This document shows, piece after piece, positions 51,413-60,390 of a stretch of 64,000 bases of DNA (its first letter is position 1; each line of letters opens with the position of its first letter). Source of the DNA: Eutrophovita sp913057845. Lineage in GTDB: Bacteria > Pseudomonadota > Gammaproteobacteria > Burkholderiales > Eutrophovitaceae. Where the stretch lies: positions 124,001-188,000 of the forward strand of contig CAWUVH010000007.1 of assembly GCA_963925895.1 (NCBI GenBank), written 5' to 3'. A program made the position numbers and the translations under genes. Under the pieces are notes generated by a model, which saw only the letters and a program-made list of their open reading frames with translations, was not told the origin of the DNA and did no database searches.

Positions 51413-51976
51413 ATGAAGTGTTATCTACAGGCTTTATTGAGGATTGCATTGTGCGCCTCTTTACTTGTGACTCAAGCAGTATCTGCTCATCCTGGGGACG
51501 AAAATTCCTTAGTAACCAATTTTGATTGTGATAAATCCTATCCAAATATGATTGATTCTTTGCCTTTTCCTCTGGAGGAATTTGCAACGCTTAAATGTTT
51601 TGGAAATGGCCAATTGATCATGGCTAAATCAAATTGGTCATGGAGGTACTCGGGCAGTTTTTTTGGCACACCTCGCATACCGGCTAGTGCGCACGACGAA
51701 CTGACAGCTATCCCGCCACCTTACTACTTCACTAATGTAAAAGTCAGGGAAGCTCGCTCAGAAAATATGAGTGGGTATTTAGATAAACTGATGACTGATG
51801 TTATGACGTTTAGACCCAAAGTTGAAATCACTAACGTATACGATATTGAGCTGACGAATAATCACGACAGTCTAATTCGCCTGGTCATTGCGCTAGAGAA
51901 ACAAGGGAATGGTTGGTTATTGGTGTGTAATCCAGATTGTCGTCCCGAATATGTGATTTTATTCAACAAACGTTAA
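51413..51976 (+). CDS. Secreted protein of unknown function
   Basis: 187 residues with a clear signal peptide (LLRIALCASLLVTQAVSA then HPGDE). The mature part has four Cys (NFDCDKS, LKCFGNG, LVCNPDC), able to make two disulfides, and a repeated short aromatic-rich segment (NWSWRYSGSFFG). I do not recognise the family. It is alone between two terminator-separated units; no RNA or operon partner is seen. Confidence 0.75.
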   Translation: MKCYLQALLRIALCASLLVTQAVSAHPGDENSLVTNFDCDKSYPNMIDSLPFPLEEFATLKCFGNGQLIMAKSNWSWRYSGSFFGTPRIPASAHDELTAIPPPYYFTNVKVREARSENMSGYLDKLMTDVMTFRPKVEITNVYDIELTNNHDSLIRLVIALEKQGNGWLLVCNPDCRPEYVILFNKR

Positions 51977-52057
51977 GGGGCTTGATGAGGAAAAGATCTA
52001 TTTGATCATATGTATTCTGAGTATGTGCTCTGTGGAGAGATTCTCACGTCGCTTTAT

Positions 52058-52525
52058 TTACGCGCCACCTTTAGGATGAGTCGGGTCAATCCACAGCACT
52101 TCTTCTGGAGCTTCAGCAGGCTCAATGTCCATATTGACGGCAATTGCTTCCCCATCACTTCGACATAACACACATTCAAGTACTTCGTCGTGACTTGCAT
52201 TAATCTCTTGATGGGGGACAAAGGGCGGGACATAAATGAAATCTCCAGGGCCGGCTTCTGCGCAAAACTCAAGGGATTCGCCCCATCTCATCCGCGCCTT
52301 ACCTTTAATCACATAAATCACGCTTTCCAGGTGGCCATGATGGTGCGCACCGGTTTTCGCATTCGCCTCGATAGTGACTGTCCCAGCCCATAATTTCTGC
52401 GCGCCGGTACGCGCGAAATTAATCGCAGCCTTACGGTTCATTCCCGGCGTTGAGGGGACGTTGCCATCTAACTTGTCACTCGTGATGACTTGTACGCCAT
52501 CGTGCATCCATGTCTTATTTGTCAT
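52058..52525 (-). CDS. Cupin-domain protein
   Basis: 155 residues. A single conserved cupin barrel with both metal motifs: GAHHHGHLESVIYVIKGKARMRWG, and FVPHQEINAS after PGDFIYVPP. Likely a metal-binding enzyme or sensor; substrate unknown. It is downstream of the ferritin-like gene in the same direction with a short gap. Confidence 0.85.
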   Translation of the reverse strand: MTNKTWMHDGVQVITSDKLDGNVPSTPGMNRKAAINFARTGAQKLWAGTVTIEANAKTGAHHHGHLESVIYVIKGKARMRWGESLEFCAEAGPGDFIYVPPFVPHQEINASHDEVLECVLCRSDGEAIAVNMDIEPAEAPEEVLWIDPTHPKGGA

Positions 52526-52553
52526 ATCGATACCCGGTATCGTGTGGCATTTT

Positions 52554-53423
52554 TTATGCGGAGGTAGAGTTCAGCGAACTACCTGATGAGAGTGATTTTC
52601 TGAACTTATTGAGGTCTTGAACTGAATTGAACGGTTGTTTGAGAAGAATACTCATGTTGTGCAGAATTCTACCCGATACCTTACCTTCCCAATGTTTATC
52701 AAATTGAATTTGTTTATCTAGCCAGTGCTCTAACCAACCGGGTTCTGGCATTCTGCTTTGTATCGTGTCTTTGGGGAATAAGGCCTCATTGACGTGTAAG
52801 TTCGTCGGGTGCAGCGCTTTTTTGGTTCGTCTTGCCGCTGCCATGAGGACACCAATCTTGGCAAAGGCTCTTTGCGCCTCCTCAGTATTGTGTGTGAGCG
52901 CCTTTTTCATAAATTGAAGATATGCGCCACCGTGCCTGGCCTCATCTTTCGCGATGGTTTCGTAAATCATTTTAATGACTGGTTCTGTATGCCATTCAGA
53001 AGCTCTTTTATACCAATGATAGAGCCGAATTTCACCACAGAAATGCAGCATTAAAGTTTCTAATGGAGGTGCTTCATCAAATTCAAATCGAATTTGATGA
53101 AGCTCTTCTTCAGTAGGAGCTAAGTCGGGTCGAAAGCGTCTCAGATACTCAATGAGTATGAGGCTGTGTTTTTGTTCCTCGTAAAACCAAATCGACATGA
53201 ATGCCGAAAAATCACTGTCATGTCTGTAATCGCGTAAGAACATTTCCGTGGCTGGAAGGGCGGCCCATTCAGTAATGGCGTTCATTTTTATTGTTTGTGC
53301 ATGCTCATCAGTGAGTAACGATGCATCGAACTGATCCCAGTTTATATCGTCAAACGTCCAACGAGCTCTTTCGAAATCAATATAGATTTTCGGGTACAAC
53401 ATTTCGTTATTTTTTGCTTCCAT
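52554..53423 (-). CDS. Ferritin-like diiron protein, acyl-ACP-desaturase-related
   Basis: 289 residues. The four-helix bundle has the carboxylate/His ligands of diiron oxygenases: EWAALPATEMFL, FYEEQKH (ExxH), LHFCGEIRLYHWY, KDEARH (ExxH). The EEQKH and DEARH pair matches the desaturase/ferritin-like superfamily. Substrate is unknown. It lies on the same strand, just beyond the end of the lipid-modification cluster (53652-59532), and before the cupin gene; a fatty-acid role is an inference. Confidence 0.75.
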   Translation of the reverse strand: MEAKNNEMLYPKIYIDFERARWTFDDINWDQFDASLLTDEHAQTIKMNAITEWAALPATEMFLRDYRHDSDFSAFMSIWFYEEQKHSLILIEYLRRFRPDLAPTEEELHQIRFEFDEAPPLETLMLHFCGEIRLYHWYKRASEWHTEPVIKMIYETIAKDEARHGGAYLQFMKKALTHNTEEAQRAFAKIGVLMAAARRTKKALHPTNLHVNEALFPKDTIQSRMPEPGWLEHWLDKQIQFDKHWEGKVSGRILHNMSILLKQPFNSVQDLNKFRKSLSSGSSLNSTSA

Positions 53424-53575
53424 ACCTACTCATTTGGTCATTCAGGTGAGCCCTGTTTGATTTTTAGTTTTCGTGACCCAAAATATCTGGATCGAGGTTT
53501 CTAAAGTGACTTAATTTAAACAGTTAATTGCTTCATTATTATTGCGATTCATATCCTATTTTAAACCAGATTCAC

Positions 53576-53599
53576 GTTGACCTGCTTGAGCAAGTCAAC
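53576..53599. repeat. Inverted repeat between SDR and ferritin-like genes
   Basis: 11-base arms with one mismatch, GTTGACCTGCT / AGCAAGTCAAC, around a two-base centre. It lacks a T-run, so it is either an operator or a transcript-end stem. Confidence 0.4.
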
Positions 53600-53651
53600 C
53601 AGTTCGCGATCCGTGCAATTGATTTTTCAGTCGATTTTTTTGAATCTCATA

Positions 53652-54428
53652 TTATTTTAAAACTCGCATTAACTTTAAATATAAATCGATTGGAAGAATG
53701 TTTAGAAATTTAAACAACAAGCTCATTCGTTTTGGGAAATGAGTTTCAAAATTTCCGCTTTTTAATCCCTTAAGTGTTAGTTGAGCAGCACGTTTGGGGG
53801 ACATCAATAAAGGCATTTTGAATTCATTTTTTTCTGTGAGTCGAGTGTTTACAAAGCCTGGAGAGATAAGCGATATGTCTATGTTGTGCCGCTTTAATTC
53901 TAGATGTGAACTCTGTGCTAAGTGGGAAATGGCCGCGCGACTTGCGCCATAATCGGAGGCATTGGGGAGCCCTCGATAGGCAGCTAAGCTGGAGAACCAG
54001 CTCCAATGATATTGTTTTTTTATCAATGGGTTTGAGCTCCAGTAGCGCACGATTCTTGGGAATAAGTTGAACGCACTTAATAAATTGGTATGTAGCCGTT
54101 GCTGTGTCGCTTCAGGGTCAAGGCTTAGGATACCTCCGGGGTGATATACCGCGGGTAGCCAAAATACGGTATCTGGAACTGTTTCCTGTTGGATAAGAAA
54201 ATCCATTACCTTTGATACATTCTCAGTGCTAGAAACATCCATAGGTAATATTCTGGCTCTGTCTGAAAACTCCAGTTTAAGTCGCTTTTCGTTACGCGCA
54301 GAAACGCTCAGTTGAGCTTTTTGTAGTTTGAGTGCCTGGGCGAGAGCAAGTCCAATGCCCTCCGATGCACCGATAATCCATACATGACGATCGGACCAGT
54401 CTGTAATGGGAGTGTTAGACCTGAACAT
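53652..54428 (-). CDS. Short-chain dehydrogenase/reductase with atypical active-site Arg
   Basis: 258 residues. Cofactor motif GASEGIGLALAQAL, DVSS, catalytic Tyr in DYGASRAAIS, with SSLAAYR holding the Ser. The usual YxxxK reads YxxxR. ISPGFVNTRLT follows. Last gene of the minus-strand lipid cluster; 12 bases after DUF3833. Function probably on a fatty acyl or lipid product, inferred from context. Confidence 0.85.
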   Translation of the reverse strand: MFRSNTPITDWSDRHVWIIGASEGIGLALAQALKLQKAQLSVSARNEKRLKLEFSDRARILPMDVSSTENVSKVMDFLIQQETVPDTVFWLPAVYHPGGILSLDPEATQQRLHTNLLSAFNLFPRIVRYWSSNPLIKKQYHWSWFSSLAAYRGLPNASDYGASRAAISHLAQSSHLELKRHNIDISLISPGFVNTRLTEKNEFKMPLLMSPKRAAQLTLKGLKSGNFETHFPKRMSLLFKFLNILPIDLYLKLMRVLK

Positions 54429-54440
54429 CTTATCGGGGCG

Positions 54441-54986
54441 TTATTTGGAGAAGCTAACCACGACGTCACCTAAGTGAACCCCAAATTTTGAAAACTTAGC
54501 GTGGTTGACCATTGTTCCGGTTTTTGATATCCACATTTGGTCATCAAATTTGAAATTCATTTTCTTGCCTTCAACTTTGATCGTGAGAGTGTAGGACCAC
54601 CTCAGCACATCTCCTATAACGACACCTGAAGCAACGCCCACGACGTCTGGCGCCCGTCCTGACCACTCTGTTTCGCTAGTGCGGTTCAGTGTCCAAGTGC
54701 GGTTCTCTATCTCTCCATCATTCCAAGTAAATGTCTCCTTGAGCGTGCCCGATTCATCGTCGAATGTTCCTACTGTCAGCACTTCAAAAGTTCGTATTAT
54801 TTTTCCGGATCTGTCTTGAACAAAGCCAGAACCTTGAGTCTGTCCAGAGAAGAAAGTAATTAGATCAAATGTTGCCATATTGCTCCTTTCTAGTTGTTCG
54901 ATTTCATCATTAGAGCAACCAATGAGAGAAAAAATGATAGAGATTAGGGATAAGCTAGTCGTTACTCGTTGCGTAAATGTGGCCAT
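54441..54986 (-). CDS. DUF3833 family lipoprotein
   Basis: 181 residues. The signal peptide ends in lipobox SLIGCSN. Body: FSGQTQGSGFVQDRSGKIIRTFEVLTVG is the family signature. Function unknown, but it is a regular member of the CFA/DUF1365/FAD/GPH cluster in proteobacteria. Start overlaps the end of the transporter by 32 bases. Confidence 0.85.
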   Translation of the reverse strand: MATFTQRVTTSLSLISIIFSLIGCSNDEIEQLERSNMATFDLITFFSGQTQGSGFVQDRSGKIIRTFEVLTVGTFDDESGTLKETFTWNDGEIENRTWTLNRTSETEWSGRAPDVVGVASGVVIGDVLRWSYTLTIKVEGKKMNFKFDDQMWISKTGTMVNHAKFSKFGVHLGDVVVSFSK

Positions 54987-56202
54987 GTCGACGATTATGA
55001 AGGTGTAGGAGTGATAAGGAAATTAGTTTCAAAATTATTGGTATTGAAAGATAAATTATTGCTAGAGATTCGTGCTTAGGCGTGAGTCCGGGTTGGTAGC
55101 CCCAGAAGCTTAAGAGTGGTAGTGCTAGTCCAGCGGCGATCGCTAGTCCTAATTTCATGAGCAAACCCCATGCGCCAAAAATTGTTGCCGAGTGCTTTTC
55201 TTGATTGATGAATTTAATTTTCTTGATCAATAGCATCGAGGTTAGTAATAATTCTGCCCCCACGAAAAATCCTGTGCCGATACATATTAAGGTAAATAAC
55301 TCGGGGTTAGTGTCATTGATTGCGAAGCCGGGGATGAATATGATGACAGTCATGCAAAGGATTATTTTATATAAGCTAATAGTGTTGTACGTTGCGATTG
55401 TTCTCTGCCAGAACCATATTCCTAGTAGTGCAGAAGTAAAATAAATACCTAATAGTCCTCCTCCATGTGCTTTCGAGAGCCCTAAGTAATCCGTTACGTA
55501 AAACATGAATAGTGTTGCTGCAGTGGCATTGGCTAACGCGCTAATGAAAAGAGGTGTCATCAACTGTGTCATCAACCTAAAACTCTGCCAGTCAAAAGCT
55601 GTGTAAGTAAGTGAGCTGTTATGCAATCGGGGTAGACTGAGAAGGCACAGGCTTGTCATGACTGTTATGCAAATTAGGTAGATGGAAAAGATATTCGTGT
55701 GGGTCATGGTTGATAATGTGGATGCAATAATGACTCCCAGGAGCGTGAATTGTTCCCGTCGACTTACTAATGCGGACTGTTCCCCTGTGTTGTTTGTCCA
55801 TTGAATTGGCCATGCCTGTATCGCTATGCTGAGTGCGCCTGCGCTGGCCGATACAAGTAGCGTGAATAGCCCCATGTAGGTCAGAACCTGGAGATTGCTG
55901 CTCAGGGCGCTGGGGGGGTTAATTAAGGCGATGTAGCTCGCTGCCATCAATGCCGCCGATGGGAGGCACCAGAACTGAAATTTATGCCGACTGGGTGTTT
56001 TATCAATGAGTTTGCCTACTAATGGATCTGTGACTGCATCAAGCAGTCGGACTAACATCAATATAACGCCAATCGTCGCTAAGGAAAGTTCGTACGTGTT
56101 GGCGTAAACGTTAGGAACGAGGATGTATAAGGGAAGACTCGTTGCTGAAACAACCAGGCCGGATAATCCGTATCGTAATGACTGAGTGCGAGTGATTGGC
56201 AA
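54955..56202 (-). CDS. MFS transporter, GPH (glycoside-pentoside-hexuronide) type
   Basis: 415 residues with about twelve membrane helices. RLLDAVTDPLVGKLIDKTPSR near residue 50 is the GPH family motif. In this cluster it is a conserved member with a proposed role in lipid or precursor transport; this is unproven. Between CFA synthase and DUF3833 genes. Confidence 0.85.
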   Translation of the reverse strand: MPITRTQSLRYGLSGLVVSATSLPLYILVPNVYANTYELSLATIGVILMLVRLLDAVTDPLVGKLIDKTPSRHKFQFWCLPSAALMAASYIALINPPSALSSNLQVLTYMGLFTLLVSASAGALSIAIQAWPIQWTNNTGEQSALVSRREQFTLLGVIIASTLSTMTHTNIFSIYLICITVMTSLCLLSLPRLHNSSLTYTAFDWQSFRLMTQLMTPLFISALANATAATLFMFYVTDYLGLSKAHGGGLLGIYFTSALLGIWFWQRTIATYNTISLYKIILCMTVIIFIPGFAINDTNPELFTLICIGTGFFVGAELLLTSMLLIKKIKFINQEKHSATIFGAWGLLMKLGLAIAAGLALPLLSFWGYQPGLTPKHESLAIIYLSIPIILKLISLSLLHLHNRRHGHIYATSND

Positions 56203-56227
56203 GGTTAAGTTCGTAGTTCGATTCTTA

Positions 56228-57466
56228 TTAGGTGGGAGCTTTCTGTGGGTAATGGCACAAGGTGTACTGGACGACGTTAATGTCTCCGTTTAAAAAGCCT
56301 GATCTGCAATAGGATAGGTAGAACTCCCACATTTTTTTGAATTGCATGGGGAATCCAAGCGCCTCAATTTTGATCCATTGTGTTTGAAATCGTTTAAACC
56401 ACTCTAATAATGTCCAGGCATAATCATCTCCAAAATCATGACGGTCTAGAATATTAAATTTGTACTTCGCGGCCAAATTCTTGAATTGTGACTGACTCAT
56501 AAGTATGCCGCCGGGGAAGATGTATTTCTGAATAAAATCAACCCCTGTTTGATATTCATCAGCTAGCGAATCGTTGATGGTGATCGCCTGAATGACCGCT
56601 CGTCCATTTGGTTTCAATGACTTTTTGATTATCTCAAAGAATGCTTCCCAGTAGGCTTTACCTACGGCTTCAATCATTTCGATTGATACAATGGCGTCAA
56701 ACTGTTCGTCAACATCTCGGTAGTCTTGCAACAAGATCGAACTTCTTTTGTTAAGCCCGACGTTTTTCAATGTATTTATCGCCCAATCTTTTTGCTGTTG
56801 AGATAGCGTAATGCCGACGTGTTTCCCTGGCATTTTTTCAAGGCGTATTTTCGATAACTCTCCCCAGCCGCAACCAATTTCCAGTGTGGTGGAATCTTCA
56901 TTGAGCCGACCAAGTTTTGAGACGGCACGTGAGATTTTGAATTGTTGTGCCTCTTCAAGGTTAGAGGCTATTTTCCCTTCTTCGCTGTGGCGAATCGCGC
57001 TTGAGTAGGTCATCGATTGATCCAGCCATAGTTGATAGAAATTATTACCAAGATCATAGTGTGCTTGGATGTTATTTCTGGCTTGTTGTTTGGTATTTTT
57101 GTTAAGTAGATGTCGAAGGCGATTTAAAACGTTTGCTAATTTTCGACCTCTTATGGGTGAGTCCAGCACTCGTCTGTTTTGACCAATGATCCATAACAGT
57201 TGATTGAGGTCTGGGGTGTCCCAATAACCCTCCATGTATGTTTCACCAAATGCAATGTCTCCGCGAAGAATAATACTGCGACACACTGCCCAGTCTTTGA
57301 TAATAAGGATTGCTGGCTTAACTTCATTTGTGGCGGTAGGCTTTGGAGGGTGTCCGAAGCTGCGGATGAAACCATTTGGGCCTTGTACTTCGAGAGTGCC
57401 AAATTCTAATTGATCAAGAAACTTGAATACAAGTCTGACCCAGAGGTTTAGGGAGGGTGTGGTCAT
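56228..57466 (-). CDS. Cyclopropane-fatty-acyl-phospholipid synthase family methyltransferase
   Basis: 412 residues. Methylates unsaturated acyl chains of membrane phospholipids with SAM. N-terminal lipid-binding part, then NIQAHYDLGNNFYQLWLDQSMTYSSAI, SAM motif LEIGCGWGEL, and SIEMIEAVGKAYWEAFF and FIQKYIFPGG. The start overlaps the DUF1365 stop by four bases. In related clusters the CFA-like enzyme makes methylated or furan fatty acids rather than cyclopropanes, so the exact product is open. Confidence 0.92.
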   Translation of the reverse strand: MTTPSLNLWVRLVFKFLDQLEFGTLEVQGPNGFIRSFGHPPKPTATNEVKPAILIIKDWAVCRSIILRGDIAFGETYMEGYWDTPDLNQLLWIIGQNRRVLDSPIRGRKLANVLNRLRHLLNKNTKQQARNNIQAHYDLGNNFYQLWLDQSMTYSSAIRHSEEGKIASNLEEAQQFKISRAVSKLGRLNEDSTTLEIGCGWGELSKIRLEKMPGKHVGITLSQQQKDWAINTLKNVGLNKRSSILLQDYRDVDEQFDAIVSIEMIEAVGKAYWEAFFEIIKKSLKPNGRAVIQAITINDSLADEYQTGVDFIQKYIFPGGILMSQSQFKNLAAKYKFNILDRHDFGDDYAWTLLEWFKRFQTQWIKIEALGFPMQFKKMWEFYLSYCRSGFLNGDINVVQYTLCHYPQKAPT

Positions 57467-58239
57467 TTATTTCTTTCAGAAAGTGTCAATGGAATTTTTT
57501 TTGCCCACAGCATTAAGGCATTGAAGTGAATTTGAGTGATGATTCTAAGGCTTATGAAGGGGTACTTGAATAGCGCCCCCAATGCAGATCGCGTGGTTAA
57601 TGGTGCTGCCACACCAGTCATCAATGTTTTGAGTACTAATTGATCTTTAAAGTAATCTATGCGCGCAAAGTCACGCTTGGTTTTTTTGTCGTAATTGAAT
57701 TGAAATTGGTAATGACCTGTAACTGATAGGAAGGGGGATACGTAAAAACATTTAGGTGTTGAAATGACATCGCCTATCTTAAAAAAAGCATGACCAAATG
57801 GTGGTTTTAAAACGTAGGTGTGATGTTCCCCAAAAGTGTTATGTACTTCTGCAAGAACTGCAACAAGTTCGCCCAACTTGTTTTCGCAAAACCAAAAGCT
57901 TACAGGCTTGAATTGATATCCGAGCACTCTTGGAAAACATACAAGCCAGATTTCCCCATCAATAACATTCTCTAATTTATGTTCGATGAATATGTTTTTT
58001 AACCATCTTTTAATATTGCCACCAGACCCATGGTCTTCATCATTTAGAGAGATTAGACTTCTTCGATTAATGCCAACAATCCAGTTACCCCACTGGGGTT
58101 TATCGTTTGGTGTTGCGTAGAAAATAGACCGAATAGGCACGCGCAAATAAAATGTGCGAGATCTTAGGGCGTGCGTCCTAGGGCTAAGTCTCTCATGGGT
58201 GACATATCCTTGAACGATTTGGGGGTGGTTCTTCATCAT
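57463..58239 (-). CDS. DUF1365 family protein
   Basis: 258 residues. The family motif GYVTHERLSPRTHALRSRTFYLRVPI opens the protein, and VLGYQFKPVSFWFCEN with HNTFGEHHTYV and PFGHAFFK follow. It is almost always found between an FAD oxidoreductase and a CFA synthase gene and has been linked to lipid modification. It starts right before the FAD gene ends (adjacent) and overlaps cfa by four bases. Confidence 0.9.
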   Translation of the reverse strand: MMKNHPQIVQGYVTHERLSPRTHALRSRTFYLRVPIRSIFYATPNDKPQWGNWIVGINRRSLISLNDEDHGSGGNIKRWLKNIFIEHKLENVIDGEIWLVCFPRVLGYQFKPVSFWFCENKLGELVAVLAEVHNTFGEHHTYVLKPPFGHAFFKIGDVISTPKCFYVSPFLSVTGHYQFQFNYDKKTKRDFARIDYFKDQLVLKTLMTGVAAPLTTRSALGALFKYPFISLRIITQIHFNALMLWAKKIPLTLSERNK

Positions 58240-59532
58240 CTAAATTGTATCAATGATCTTATTGGCCGCCCATAGTCCAGATTGATAGCCGCTCTCATGA
58301 AATCCGTTGCCCATCCACGCACCAGCTAGCCATATGTGGTTCCCCCCCTGCAAGTTTTGAATGTTTTGGACGGCTTTTTCCCGCTCAAGGTCCATGACAG
58401 GGTGTGTGTAGTCAATAGACTTGTAAATTTTACGAGGATCCGGTTTTTTTATGGGATTGAGGGTGACAAATAAGTTTCTTTGGGTCGGTAAATGCTGGAG
58501 CTTATTCATAAAATAAGTCACGGCTACGCCAGAATTTTCTTCCGTAGAAGTATGAGAAAGATAATTCCAAGACGCCCACGCGCGAGTTTCTTCAGGCATA
58601 AGCGCTTTATCCTCATGGATGATCGCGATGTTTTGTTGGAACTTTATACGTGATAGCTCCTGTGAGAGTGGGGTTGGGAGGTCTTTTAGAATATGAGCTG
58701 ATTCATCCGCGTGTGAGGCAAGAATAACGTCATCGCAGGCAATTCGATGCTGAATTTTATTGCGGTCTTCGGTAATTACTTCCAGCCCAATGGACGTTTC
58801 TATAATCGATTTCGCTGTTTTCTCAGTTTTAAACGATACATCATGCTTCTTAATCGCAGTTAGCATTGCCTCAACATATCGGCGACTACCCCCTTTGACG
58901 CTAAACCATTGAGGACGGTTTAGTATCGATAGAAGGCCGTGGTTTTCGCAAAAAGAGATGAAAAATTTGAGTGGGAAATTACGTATCTCTTTAATCGGGC
59001 ACGACCAGATTGCTCCTGCCATGGGTAGTAAATAGCGGGTTTGAAAATAAGAATCATAGCCATGCTGGTCAAGATAATGTCCGAGTGTGATTAGATTGCC
59101 TGGATTGGTGTTGCTTGCTGCGATGTATTTGGGCGCGTTGCGATTGAATCGAATGATGTCGCGGAGCATTTTTAGAAATTTTATGTCGTAGACCCTTCTC
59201 CCTTGGGCAAAGATGGATCTTAGATTCGTTCCTGCCCACTCAAATTTACCATCATCCAGTGATACTGAAAATGACATATCAGCCGGATGCGTTTTTACAT
59301 CGAGTTCCGTGAACCATTCGAGTAACCCCGGATAGGTTCTATTGTTAAATACAATGAATCCGGAATCCAGTTGTAATGACTTCTCATCAATGGTCAGTGT
59401 GTGCGTGTGTGTGTGCCCGCCGAGGTAATCTGCTTTTTCTAAAACAGTCACCTTAGCGTGATCTTTGAGGTGCCAGCTTGCGGATAAGCCGGAAATGCCT
59501 GAACCTATGATGACAACATGGCGTTTATTCAT
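58240..59532 (-). CDS. FAD-dependent oxidoreductase, amine-oxidase/desaturase-like
   Basis: 430 residues. FAD site VVIGSGISGLSASWHL, then VLEKADYLGGHTHTHTL, and QSGLWAANKII at the end. It matches the NAD(P)-binding FAD proteins that precede DUF1365 and CFA synthase. First gene of the cluster; 221 bases of intergenic DNA separate it from the divergent nitrile hydratase genes and should hold both promoters. Confidence 0.9.
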   Translation of the reverse strand: MNKRHVVIIGSGISGLSASWHLKDHAKVTVLEKADYLGGHTHTHTLTIDEKSLQLDSGFIVFNNRTYPGLLEWFTELDVKTHPADMSFSVSLDDGKFEWAGTNLRSIFAQGRRVYDIKFLKMLRDIIRFNRNAPKYIAASNTNPGNLITLGHYLDQHGYDSYFQTRYLLPMAGAIWSCPIKEIRNFPLKFFISFCENHGLLSILNRPQWFSVKGGSRRYVEAMLTAIKKHDVSFKTEKTAKSIIETSIGLEVITEDRNKIQHRIACDDVILASHADESAHILKDLPTPLSQELSRIKFQQNIAIIHEDKALMPEETRAWASWNYLSHTSTEENSGVAVTYFMNKLQHLPTQRNLFVTLNPIKKPDPRKIYKSIDYTHPVMDLEREKAVQNIQNLQGGNHIWLAGAWMGNGFHESGYQSGLWAANKIIDTI

Positions 59533-59753
59533 AATTCAACCTGCATGCAGTGTTAATATTTTTGAGATACATGTGATTTGCGGTGATATTGATTTCGACC
59601 GTCAGGCGAGAACTTAGTTTAGTGAGTCAGTAATATTTAGGTGACATCTTAGTTAATTTTGCATATCACAGTATTTTCAACGTCACTTCGCGTTACATCA
59701 CGGTGCGAGCGGTTTATGATGTACTTTTTATTTACGAAGCAGGGGGAGTTGCC

Positions 59754-60380
59754 ATGACAGATTCTCATCACCATGATCATGCGCACAGTGATGCATCAAC
59801 ACTCACTGATACTCAAAAGCGGGTCAAGGCACTCGAGTCTATTTTGGTTGATAAGGGATTAGTTGATCGTAAAGTCATCGATCAAATTATTGAGCACTTT
59901 GAAAATAAAGTGGGACCTCATATTGGTGCGCGAGTCGTCGCTCGGGCTTGGGTGAGCTCGACGTTTAAGCAATCTTTGATAGAGGATGCTACGAAGGCAA
60001 TTAACGGTGAAGCAGACTTTGCGGAGGTGGGCCAACATTTGATTGCGGTCGAAAATAACGATGAAATTCACAATGTGGTTGTCTGCACCTTATGTTCTTG
60101 CTATCCGTGGGACGTGCTGGGGCTGCCGCCTGTTTGGTATAAATCTGCGCCATATCGGTCTCGTGTCGTGAGTGAACCTCGTTCGGTCTTACAAGAGTTT
60201 GGTCTTGAACTACCTAAAGACAGAAAAATTAGAATTTGGGACTCTACTGCTGAAACCCGGTATTTGGTCATTCCGCAAAGACCCACAAACACAGAGTCGA
60301 TGTCTGAAGCCGAATTGGCGCGTCTTGTCACTCGGGACAGTATGATTGGCACCAGTGATGTTTTAACAACTACTGAGTAA
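59754..60380 (+). CDS. nthA: Nitrile hydratase alpha subunit, cobalt type
   Basis: Hydrates nitriles to amides. 208 residues. The metal claw reads CTLCSC (Cys111, Cys114, Ser115, Cys116); Thr rather than Ser after the first Cys marks the cobalt (not iron) form. The N-terminus is His-rich (HHHDHAH), perhaps a metal-collecting tail. ATG 59754 has a GGGGAG site; the upstream extension is not needed. Followed by beta subunit and activator genes in the usual Co-type order. Confidence 0.95.
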   Translation: MTDSHHHDHAHSDASTLTDTQKRVKALESILVDKGLVDRKVIDQIIEHFENKVGPHIGARVVARAWVSSTFKQSLIEDATKAINGEADFAEVGQHLIAVENNDEIHNVVVCTLCSCYPWDVLGLPPVWYKSAPYRSRVVSEPRSVLQEFGLELPKDRKIRIWDSTAETRYLVIPQRPTNTESMSEAELARLVTRDSMIGTSDVLTTTE

Positions 60381-60390
60381 TTGAAAGCGT

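Noticed and set aside
53528..53713. A 61-residue plus-strand frame
   Set aside because: Lies over an inverted repeat and the end of the SDR gene; no ribosome site or recognisable protein.
59533..59700. ECF sigma (ChrR-type) promoter for the lipid cluster
   Set aside because: I looked for TGATC with TAAG at the right spacing on the minus strand and found only a TGAT/TAAG pair too close together.
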